Source: an uncultured Nesterenkonia sp. (GTDB taxonomy: Bacteria > Actinomycetota > Actinomycetes > Actinomycetales > Micrococcaceae). From it: a stretch of DNA of 64,000 bases. The first letter of the stretch is position 1, and each line of letters begins with the position of its first letter. The notes beneath the pieces are model-generated. The model saw only the letters and a program-made list of their open reading frames with translations, had not been told where the DNA came from and searched no databases. The DNA lies in assembly GCA_946222885.1 (NCBI GenBank), contig CAMIAK010000012.1:1-64000 (forward strand). Reading direction: 5' to 3'. Both the position numbers and the translations under genes were made by a program. Below, piece by piece: positions 1 through 6,993 of this stretch.

Positions 1-59
1 ACACACTCGGCACCATCAGAAACTATCCCGTTCCCGAATCGCTCCGAAGCAACTTCTCT

Positions 60-88
60 AACTTACCTTCTCCGTTTTGCCTTGTCAA
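60..88 (-). promoter_or_regulatory. Strong sigma-70-type promoter, probably of an rRNA operon
   Basis: Read on the minus strand there is a perfect -35 TTGACA (88-83), a 17-nt spacer and a -10 TAAGTT (65-60). Transcription would start near position 53 and leave the window to the left. It lies about 280 nt beyond the tyrS stop on the same strand. In several Micrococcaceae tyrS is directly upstream of a 16S-23S-5S operon, so this is most likely an rrn promoter; the rRNA itself is outside the window. The rest of 1-365 holds no convincing gene. Positions 315-341 form a stem-loop (GCAGG...CCTGC) without a U tract. Confidence 0.6.
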
Positions 89-365
89 CCCGGCCTCTCA
101 GCCGAATCTTTCGGGCACCAACGGATCAGATGAAGTTTTGAAAGATCATATGCGGCGATCAGCCGCGGGATGCGCCTCAGGCTGCTTCGCGGTCCGCATG
201 TCGCTTTTCCGCTCTGCCGGCCTCTCGGCCTGTGCCCTGGGCACGGATAAATACTTTACACACTCTCCGCAGGCCGCGCAAACCGAACCGGCGGAGACCT
301 CGATCACACCCCCTGCAGGCCCGGAAACCCGGCTGACCTGCGGAAATGATGCTCGAGCCGCGAGG

Positions 366-1706
366 TCAGACCCTGCGCACAGCTGCCAGGCTCTTCTTGC
401 CCCGGCGGACGAGCACATACTCCCCGTGCAGCCATTCGGAGTCCGGGAGGACGGCCTCGCCGTCGCCGACCTTCTGGTTGTTCACCGAGGCCCCGCCGTC
501 CTTGATCGCACGCCGGGCCTCACCGTTGCTCGTGACCAGGCCGGTCTCCACCAGCAGCCGCACCGGGGTGGCCTCACCGGCCGGCACCTCGGCGAAGGGG
601 ACCTCCGCCGCCACCGACTTCAGGGTGGGCAGGTCGATCTCACGGATCTCTCCCTTGCCGAAGAGAGCCTCGGAGGCGGCGATGACCTTCCGGGTCGCCT
701 CCTCCCCATGGACCAGAGAGGTGACGTCCCAGGCCAGGGTCTTCTGCGCCTCACGACGGAAGGGTTCGTCCTCCACAGCTTCGGCCAGACGCTCGATCTC
801 CTCCCGGCTGCGGAAGGTGAAGACCTTCAGCCGGTCGATCACATCGGCGTCGGCCTGGTTGAGCCAGAACTGGTAGAAGGTGTAGGGCGAGCAGAGCTCG
901 GCCTCCAGCCAGATGGCATTGCCCTCCGACTTGCCGAACTTGGTGCCGTCCGAGTTGGTGATCAGCGGAGTGCCGAGGGCATGGACGTGGGCGTTCTCCG
1001 AGCGGCGCACCAGCTCGGTGCCCGAGGTGATGTTGCCCCACTGGTCGGAGCCGCCGAACTGCAGGGTGCAGCCGTAGTCGCGGTAGAGCTGGAGGTAGTC
1101 GTATCCCTGGAGGATCTGGTAGCTGAACTCGGTGTAGGAGATGCCCTCCTCGGAGTTCAGGCGCTTGGCCACGATCTCCTTCTTGGTCATCGTTCCCACA
1201 CGGAAGTATTTGCCGATGTCCCGCAGCATCTCCAGGGCGCCCACGCCCTGCCACCAGTCGAGGTTGTTGACCATCCGGGCGGCGTTCTCCCCCTCGAAGG
1301 AGATGTAGTGCCTGACCTGGTCCTGCAGGCTGCGCACCCAGCCCTCGACGATCTCCGGGGTGTTGAGCACACGCTCGCCGGTCTGACGGGGATCTCCGAT
1401 GAGGCCGGTGGCACCGCCGACCAGCCCCAGAGGCTTATGACCGGCGAGCTGGAGACGGCGCATAGTCAGCAGCTGGACCAGGTGCCCCAGGTGCAGCGAG
1501 GCCGCCGTCGGGTCGAAGCCGCAGTAATAGGTGACCGGATCACCGGAGAGCGCCTCTTCCAGGGCGGACTCGTCAGTGGAGACATGGACCAGGCCGCGCC
1601 ACTTCAGCTCCTGCCACACATTGTCGAAGCTCTGATCGTTGCGCTGCTCGCTCAGCGCGGGATTGCTCTGCACGGCATCCTCTCCGGAACGGTGATTCTC
1701 AGACAC
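366..1706 (-). CDS. tyrS: Tyrosyl-tRNA synthetase
   Basis: Cytosolic class I aminoacyl-tRNA synthetase that charges tRNA-Tyr with tyrosine. The 446-aa product has the HIGH-type signature HLGH at residues 72-75, tyrosine-pocket sequence around GFDPTAASLHLGH, and the KMSKS-type loop KFGKS at 256-260. The last roughly 70 residues form an S4 RNA-binding domain (RLLVETGLVTSNGEARRAIKDG region), as usual for bacterial TyrRS. The length is normal; the start is GTG at 1706. It lies 14 nt downstream of helD on the same strand, so the two may be cotranscribed, and it precedes the strong promoter at the left edge. Confidence 0.96.
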   Translation of the reverse strand: MSENHRSGEDAVQSNPALSEQRNDQSFDNVWQELKWRGLVHVSTDESALEEALSGDPVTYYCGFDPTAASLHLGHLVQLLTMRRLQLAGHKPLGLVGGATGLIGDPRQTGERVLNTPEIVEGWVRSLQDQVRHYISFEGENAARMVNNLDWWQGVGALEMLRDIGKYFRVGTMTKKEIVAKRLNSEEGISYTEFSYQILQGYDYLQLYRDYGCTLQFGGSDQWGNITSGTELVRRSENAHVHALGTPLITNSDGTKFGKSEGNAIWLEAELCSPYTFYQFWLNQADADVIDRLKVFTFRSREEIERLAEAVEDEPFRREAQKTLAWDVTSLVHGEEATRKVIAASEALFGKGEIREIDLPTLKSVAAEVPFAEVPAGEATPVRLLVETGLVTSNGEARRAIKDGGASVNNQKVGDGEAVLPDSEWLHGEYVLVRRGKKSLAAVRRV

Positions 1707-1720
1707 ACCGGTACGTTACA

Positions 1721-3997
1721 TCAGAAACCGGCGGGCAGCGGCTTGGACGCGACCACATGCAGCGCATGGGTCGGACGGGTCAGCGCGACATAGAGGCTGC
1801 CGACCTTGCCGTGCGCCTCTTCCAGCAGGTCAGCGGGCTCCAGGAGCACCACGGCGTCGAATTCGAGACCCTTCGCCTCCTCCGCGGAGAGGACCACCAC
1901 GTCCTGGCTCAGCGAGCCGGCGCCGCGGCCCACCCGCTCGCCGTAGATCTCGGTGAGCTCCTCACGCACCCGGGCCACCAGAGGCTCCGGCACGATGGCG
2001 GCCACCAGCCCCTCCCCGATGCGCTCCTGCTCGACCCGAACGGCCTCCCGGGCGGCAGGGACCAGCTGCTCGGGGCTGACCTGCTCCACGAGAGGCTCGT
2101 GGTCACCGTCGCGGACGGTGCGCAGCGAGGTGAGCTCCAGGCCGTTGGCCCGGGCCACCTCCTCGGCCAGCTCGACGATGTTCCGGGGGGTCCGATAGTT
2201 GACGGTCAGCTCCTCCACCCGGAGCCGATCCCCCACGAAGGGCTCCATGGCGGACTGCCAGCTGGAGGCGGCCGAGGGGGACGAGCCCTGGGCGATGTCC
2301 CCCACCACGGTGAAGGACTTCAGCGGACAGCGGCGCATCAGCACATGCCACTGCATGGGAGAGAGCTCCTGCGCCTCGTCCACCACCACGTGGCCATAGG
2401 TCCAGGTGCGGTCCACCTGAGCTCGCTCGGAGGCGGAGAGACGGGGGCCGCCCTCCGCGTTCAGCGCGGCCACGCTCTCGGCGTCGAGGAATCCCTCGAT
2501 CCCCATCTCTGCCAGCTGCGGGGTGGCGTTCTCCACCGCCTTCTGCGCGTTCTCCAGGTCCTTCTCCCGGGCCGCCTTCTGCCGTGCGGCCTCCCGGCCG
2601 GCGGTCTCGTCCAGCTCGCCGAGCAGCTCGGCGGCCTCGTCCAGCAGCGGCACGTCGGAGCTGGTGAAGGGGCTCCCCTTCTCCCGGGCCAGCAGCTCCC
2701 GCTCCTGCGTGCTGAGCTGCGGGGCGACGTCGGCCAGGTAGGCGGGCTTGGAGAACAGGTCCTCCAGCAGGTTCTGCGGGCTCCGCGGCAGCCAGCAGAG
2801 GTTCAGCAGCACCCGGGCGTCGCGCGACTGGCGGACGTCCTCCACCAGGTAGGACCGGTCGGCCTCATTGCCCTCGGAGCGCTTCTCCACGATGCGTTCG
2901 AGCTTCTCCGCGATCTCCTTGACCACCACTTTGACGAAGGTGGAGCGGGCTTCGTTATAGGGCTTGCCGGTGGCGCGGGCCCGTTCCCGGCCCCGGTTGA
3001 TGATGGCGGGGGTGACGGTGACCCGGATGCCGTCGATCTCCACGTCGCGCGGCCCGGGGAGGGTCCGCTGCCGGTGGGCCACCGCGTCGGCGATGATGCT
3101 GGTCCAGTCCAGCCGCCCCTTGATCTCGGCGACCCGCGGGTCCTCCTCCTCCGTCCCCTTCACCCCGGGGTAGAGCTCGGAGAGCGAAGACATCACCACG
3201 CCGGTCTCCCCCAGGGAGGGCAGCACACGGTCGATATAGGACATGAAGGTGGAGTTCGGGCCCACGATCAGCACGCCGGCCGACTTCAGCCGCTCCCGGT
3301 GGCTGTAGAGCAGATAGGCGGCCCGGTGCAGGGCCACTGCCGTCTTGCCTGTGCCGGGCCCGCCCTGGACCACCATCACCCCGGGGAGGTCGGCGCGGAT
3401 GATCCGGTCCTGCTCAGCCTGGATGGTGGCGACGATGTCCCCCATCTGACCGGTGCGGCGAGCCTTCAGGGCGGCCAGCAGGGCACCGTCGCCGTGGTTC
3501 TCGGTGTCCTCGTCCAGCAGGTCGGCGTCGAGGACCTCATCCTCCACGCCCTGGACCTCACGGCGCTTGAGCAGCAGATGGCGACGGCGGCGCACACCTT
3601 GGCGCTCGAAGGCGGTGGCCTGGTAGAAGACCCCTGCCTCCGGGGCGCGCCAGTCGAGCATGAGGCGCTGCTGGTGCTCATCGGTCAGCCCGATCCGCCC
3701 GATGTAGCGGCATTCGCCGGAGTCCAGGTCCAGGCGGCCGAAGACCAGACGGTCGTCGACAGCGTTGAGCTGGGCCAAGCGGTCCTCGTACATGGTGGCG
3801 AAGGCGTCCCGCTCGGAGACGTTCTGCATGGTCCCCTCGGCACCGGCTCCGCGGACCCTGCTCAGCTGCTGCTCCTTCTCAGCGCGCAGCTCGTCCAGGC
3901 GGCTGTACAGCAGGCCGACGTATTCGCGCTCTTCCTCAACCCCTCCCTCCAGCGGGGGAACGGGGACGTCGGCGGGGGCGATCGTGGTGTCACTCAT
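1721..3997 (-). CDS. helD: HelD-type RNA polymerase recycling ATPase (UvrD-like helicase fold)
   Basis: Superfamily I (UvrD/Rep-like) ATPase of 758 aa. The N-terminal 80 residues look like the HelD coiled-coil arm (RLDELRAEKEQQLSRVRG region). The Walker A motif GGPGTGKT is at 212-219, a DEAQ Walker B occurs in the HVVVDEAQELSP segment, and a motif IV/V-like NYRTPRN follows. HelD proteins bind RNA polymerase and release it from stalled or DNA-bound complexes; actinobacterial HelD can also protect against rifampicin. ATG at 3997 is preferred over the TTG three bases upstream, though no clear Shine-Dalgarno is visible. A TAGACT hexamer at 4044-4039 could be its -10 element. It is probably cotranscribed with tyrS. 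Confidence 0.9.
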   Translation of the reverse strand: MSDTTIAPADVPVPPLEGGVEEEREYVGLLYSRLDELRAEKEQQLSRVRGAGAEGTMQNVSERDAFATMYEDRLAQLNAVDDRLVFGRLDLDSGECRYIGRIGLTDEHQQRLMLDWRAPEAGVFYQATAFERQGVRRRRHLLLKRREVQGVEDEVLDADLLDEDTENHGDGALLAALKARRTGQMGDIVATIQAEQDRIIRADLPGVMVVQGGPGTGKTAVALHRAAYLLYSHRERLKSAGVLIVGPNSTFMSYIDRVLPSLGETGVVMSSLSELYPGVKGTEEEDPRVAEIKGRLDWTSIIADAVAHRQRTLPGPRDVEIDGIRVTVTPAIINRGRERARATGKPYNEARSTFVKVVVKEIAEKLERIVEKRSEGNEADRSYLVEDVRQSRDARVLLNLCWLPRSPQNLLEDLFSKPAYLADVAPQLSTQERELLAREKGSPFTSSDVPLLDEAAELLGELDETAGREAARQKAAREKDLENAQKAVENATPQLAEMGIEGFLDAESVAALNAEGGPRLSASERAQVDRTWTYGHVVVDEAQELSPMQWHVLMRRCPLKSFTVVGDIAQGSSPSAASSWQSAMEPFVGDRLRVEELTVNYRTPRNIVELAEEVARANGLELTSLRTVRDGDHEPLVEQVSPEQLVPAAREAVRVEQERIGEGLVAAIVPEPLVARVREELTEIYGERVGRGAGSLSQDVVVLSAEEAKGLEFDAVVLLEPADLLEEAHGKVGSLYVALTRPTHALHVVASKPLPAGF

Positions 3998-4090
3998 CAA
4001 GCGGGGCGGCTCTCATGTCTGAAAACGGATGACCATAGAGTCTACCCCTGATGAGGTGAACGGGATATGACATGTTTTTTTGAGAACAAG

Positions 4091-4130
4091 TTGCAACAAG
4101 CCTGCTCTCATGTTGATAATGATTCTCATG
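4091..4130 (+). promoter_or_regulatory. Zur-box promoter of a leaderless zinc gene
   Basis: TTGCAA (4091-4096), an 18-nt spacer and GATAAT (4115-4120) make a plausible promoter whose start point falls at about 4127-4128, the A of the ATG. A Zur-box-like sequence, TTGATAATGATTCTCATG (4113-4130), covers the -10, the start point and the start codon. It resembles the actinobacterial Zur operator (TGAAAATGATTTTCA-type). Zinc-bound Zur would therefore block initiation directly. The operator identity is inferred from pattern resemblance only. Confidence 0.7.
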
Positions 4131-5480
4131 AGAAAAACGAGTCACTCCATCGCATCCCTCGCCCTGATCTCCGCACTGGCCCTCACAGCCTGCGCCGACG
4201 GCGGCGGCGAGGAGGAGCAGAACAATGAGAACGGCGGCGAGAACGCCCAGGACGGCCAGAACGGCACCGAGGAGATCGAGCCTTCGGACCGTGAGACCCA
4301 TGAGGCCGGCGGGCCCTCTCCGCGCCTGGCCATCACCTATGACGGCGGGGTCTCAGTCCTGGACGGCGCCACCCTGGAGAACCTCGGCGACTTCGGCGCC
4401 GAGGGCTTCCTCCGGGTGAACCCCGCCGGCGACGGCCGCCACTTCTTCCTCACCGAGGGCGCAGGCTTCCGCCTGCTGGACGCCGGAACCTGGGGCGAGC
4501 CCCACGGAGACCACAACCACTACTACACGACCGACCCGCTGCTGACCGATGTCATGGTGGACGGCGACACTCCCGCCCATGTGGTCTCCCATGACGGCAT
4601 CGGCACCCTCTTCTTCGACGGCACCGGCGAATACCACTGGTTCGACCTCGCAGAGCTGGACGCGGACTCCGAGATCGAGACCGAGTCCGCCGAGACCGAC
4701 GGCGAGCACCACGGCGTCGCCGTCGTCAACGAGGACGGCACCCGGTTCGAGACCCTGTCAGACCGCTCCGGCGCCCGCTTCCTGGACACAGAGGGTGAGG
4801 AGGTCGACCGCAACGAGGACTGCCCGGGTGTCCACGGCGAAGCAGCCGGCCCGGAGAGCATCATCGCCGTCGGCTGCGAGGACGGCGTGCTGATCTGGAA
4901 CGGCGAGAGCTTCGAGAAGATCGACTCCGGTGAGGAGTACTCCCGGATCGGCAACCTCTTCCCCGCCGAGGGCTCCCCCATCTTCCTGGGCGACTACAAC
5001 CTCGACGAGGACGGAGGGGAGATGACCGAGGTCGCTCTGGTGGACGCCGAGGCCGGCGAGATCACCACCGTCGACGTGAGCTCACCCTACAACTTCCGCA
5101 ACCTGGCCCGCGGTCCCGAGGGCGAGGCCCTGGTGGTGACCGAGGACGGGCAGCTGCACGTGATCGACCCGGAGACCGGCGAGCACACTGACCACCTGGA
5201 CGTCGTCGAGGAGTGGACCGAGCCGGAGGAATGGCAGGAGCCCCGCCCCGCCATCCGCGTGATGGATGACATCGCCTACATCACTGAACCCGACAGCCAG
5301 CAGATCCACATGGTCGACCTGACCGAGCTCGAGGTCATCAACAGCGCCGATCTGGACTTCGTGCCCAATGAGATCGAAGGTGTGGACGGCCGTCCGGTGG
5401 AGGGATTCTCCGAGGACTACGAGGACGACCACGGCGATCATGATCACGAAGACTCCGGCCACGAAGACCACGACCACTGA
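4128..5480 (+). CDS. aztD: AztD-like zinc-binding lipoprotein (beta-propeller metallochaperone)
   Basis: Probable lipoprotein of 450 aa on the outer face of the membrane. Starting at ATG 4128 gives a signal peptide with lipobox LTAC (Cys22), followed by an acidic, Asn/Gln-rich linker. The remainder is a repetitive beta-propeller-like protein with His clusters (HGDHNHYY near residue 130) and a His/Asp-rich tail ending HEDHDH. AztD proteins of AztABCD systems hold zinc in the periplasm and hand it to the substrate-binding protein AztC. No aztABC genes adjoin it here, so it is a stand-alone copy. The Zur box over its start fits induction in zinc starvation. Upstream in-frame starts (TTG 4080, ATG 4110) lack an RBS. 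Confidence 0.82.
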   Translation: MRKTSHSIASLALISALALTACADGGGEEEQNNENGGENAQDGQNGTEEIEPSDRETHEAGGPSPRLAITYDGGVSVLDGATLENLGDFGAEGFLRVNPAGDGRHFFLTEGAGFRLLDAGTWGEPHGDHNHYYTTDPLLTDVMVDGDTPAHVVSHDGIGTLFFDGTGEYHWFDLAELDADSEIETESAETDGEHHGVAVVNEDGTRFETLSDRSGARFLDTEGEEVDRNEDCPGVHGEAAGPESIIAVGCEDGVLIWNGESFEKIDSGEEYSRIGNLFPAEGSPIFLGDYNLDEDGGEMTEVALVDAEAGEITTVDVSSPYNFRNLARGPEGEALVVTEDGQLHVIDPETGEHTDHLDVVEEWTEPEEWQEPRPAIRVMDDIAYITEPDSQQIHMVDLTELEVINSADLDFVPNEIEGVDGRPVEGFSEDYEDDHGDHDHEDSGHEDHDH

Positions 5481-5608
5481 GCCCTGCTCAGCGGAGGAGC
5501 TCCTCCCTATGACTCGGGTTCTGCCAGGCCCGGGACTCGCCGGCCCCTCCGGCGAGACTCCTCTGGTAGGTGCACGAGGGTGCTGAGCACCCTCAACAAG
5601 GTAGGTGG

Positions 5609-5648
5609 ACGGCCCGGTCTGAGCTTCAGCTCAGGCCGGGCCGTTTTC
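5609..5648 (+). terminator. Rho-independent terminator after aztD
   Basis: A long stem (ACGGCCCGG at 5609-5617 and its complement ending at 5644, with an inner CTGAGC/GCTCAG arm) closes on a TTCA loop and is followed by TTTT. Two further hairpins precede it: CTCGCCGG/CCGGCGAG at 5536-5556 and GAGGGTG/CACCCTC at 5576-5594. The T run lies on the plus side, so it serves aztD. Confidence 0.8.
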
Positions 5649-5671
5649 CATGCGCCTCCTGCGGGAGCGGA

Positions 5672-6349
5672 TCACAGCTCCGGGACGTTCCTGCCGGGGC
5701 GGTAGGCGGAGACGCTCCGATCCCCGTCGATCCAATAGCGCCAGGGGAACCTGGCACTGCCGCCCACCCCTGAGACGCCCACCCGCGGACCGCTGCGCAG
5801 CAGGGCCCCTGACGCCCAGCCGGCCGGAGGGGCCAGGGAGAAGCTGATCTCCGTGTTCGGCGCACTGCCCGTCTCAGAGCCGGGGGAGGATTCCAGGTGG
5901 ACCGGCCAGGCGTCCATGGAGAGCTCGATGCCCAACCCCTGGCCGAGACGCCCCGGACCGGAGAGCAGCTTGGCGCCGGTGTCTCTGCCGCCGCGCCTCT
6001 CCACCGCCAGCTCGCGGCCCTCCAGCACCTCGCCGGCCCGCAGCAGCACTCCCCCGGCGGTCCCCTCCGGCCCGCAGGCCAGATTCAGGCACCTGTGGAT
6101 CCCATAGTTGAGATACACGTAGGTATGACGCGGAGGCCCGAAGAGCGAACTGTTGCGCGCCGTCCTTCCGTTGTAGCTGTGCGCGCCGGGGTCCTCGCCC
6201 TGGTCCCCATAGGCCTCGACCTCGGTGAGACTGACGGTGACCGCCCCGCGCGCCGTCGTCACGGTGAGCTCACATCCCAGCAGTGCGGGTGCCAGCACGG
6301 TGGCGTGTCCTTCGAAGAGCTCATGGAGTCGATTCACAGCGGTCCTCAC
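5672..6349 (-). CDS. mpg: DNA-3-methyladenine glycosylase, AAG/MPG family
   Basis: Base-excision repair glycosylase that removes 3-methyladenine and other alkylated or deaminated purines. The 225-aa product shows the AAG/MPG family core: the TEVEAYGDQGEDPGAHSYNG region with the catalytic Glu, RNSSLFGPP, then TYVYLNYGIHRCLNLACGPEG, and AGGVLLRAGEVLEG. Length is typical. The start is GTG at 6349. It converges on the aztD terminator and is transcribed divergently from the YhgE/Pip operon across about 60 nt that carry a palindromic operator. Confidence 0.93.
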   Translation of the reverse strand: MRTAVNRLHELFEGHATVLAPALLGCELTVTTARGAVTVSLTEVEAYGDQGEDPGAHSYNGRTARNSSLFGPPRHTYVYLNYGIHRCLNLACGPEGTAGGVLLRAGEVLEGRELAVERRGGRDTGAKLLSGPGRLGQGLGIELSMDAWPVHLESSPGSETGSAPNTEISFSLAPPAGWASGALLRSGPRVGVSGVGGSARFPWRYWIDGDRSVSAYRPGRNVPEL

Positions 6350-6378
6350 GGAACAAGACTAGAACATCCAGCTATTGA

Positions 6379-6392
6379 ACTGACCAGTCAGT
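6379..6392. promoter_or_regulatory. Palindromic operator of the YhgE/Pip-TetR operon
   Basis: ACTGACCAGTCAGT is a perfect 14-bp palindrome 17 nt upstream of the first gene of the operon. It overlaps a possible promoter, TTGAAC (6375-6380), 16 nt, TAATCT (6397-6402), whose start point would be close to the ATG at 6409. The TetR protein encoded at the end of the operon is the obvious ligand, giving autoregulation. The ligand assignment is inferred. Confidence 0.6.
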
Positions 6393-6408
6393 CTAGTAAT
6401 CTGAGTCC

Positions 6409-6993
6409 ATGCTCGAACTAGAGGACGTCTCCTTCCAGGGCCACCACCTCCCGCTCCTGCAGGACAGAAACCTGATCCTGCCGCAGGGAGCAACAGACCA
6501 GACCGTCGCCGCAACCTCGGAGGCACGCACGGCCCTTGCCCTGATCTGCTCCGGACGGCTCTCCCCCGACGGCGGCCGGGTGCTCTTCCAGGGTGAGGAT
6601 GATCCCCGGAGGCTGCGCCGCAGCACTGCATTGGTCGACTCCCCCGGCATCACCTCCCCGGAGCACCACATGAGCGTCCGTGACCTCGTCACAGAGTCGC
6701 TCGGACTCATCCCCGGGGGCCCAGGGAAGCGCATCCCGCCGGCCGCGGCGTGGATCTCCGAACAGGATGCGGACGACATCGCCGACAGCCCTACCGTCGC
6801 CCTGCCCGCCGCGCTGAGGCTGTGGCTCATGACCGAACTGGCCTTCGCCGACCCCGGCGTCGAACTGGCGGTTCTGGACTCCCCCGACCGTCACGGGCTC
6901 GCACCGGCGGAGCTCTCGGAGCTGCTGCAGCTGGTCAGCGGTCCTGACGGGCGGACCGTGCTCGCCGTCGTCTCTGCGGAGGTCCTCCGATGA
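6409..6993 (+). CDS. Degenerate ABC-type ATPase-like protein of a YhgE/Pip operon
   Basis: 194-aa protein with the outline of an ABC transporter nucleotide-binding domain: N-terminal LELEDVSFQGHHLPLL, a GRLSPDGGRVLFQGEDDP segment resembling the region after Walker A, and a late hydrophobic strand LAVLDSPDRHG in the Walker B position. The P-loop is not recognisable: the expected GxxGxGK(S/T) is replaced by AATSEARTAL, and no LSGGQ signature is seen. It is therefore unlikely to hydrolyse ATP in the normal way and may be a structural partner. Its stop overlaps the start of the YhgE/Pip gene by 4 nt (ATGA), which argues for translational coupling and a shared function. Confidence 0.75.
   Translation: MLELEDVSFQGHHLPLLQDRNLILPQGATDQTVAATSEARTALALICSGRLSPDGGRVLFQGEDDPRRLRRSTALVDSPGITSPEHHMSVRDLVTESLGLIPGGPGKRIPPAAAWISEQDADDIADSPTVALPAALRLWLMTELAFADPGVELAVLDSPDRHGLAPAELSELLQLVSGPDGRTVLAVVSAEVLR

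Noticed and set aside
315..341. Stem-loop after tyrS as a terminator
   Set aside because: Short stem and no U tract; may be fortuitous in GC-rich sequence.
1757..4051. Very long open frame antisense to helD (about 760 codons)
   Set aside because: Low-complexity Gly/His/Leu/Val-rich translation with no motif; a by-product of codon bias in a high-GC gene whose true strand encodes HelD.
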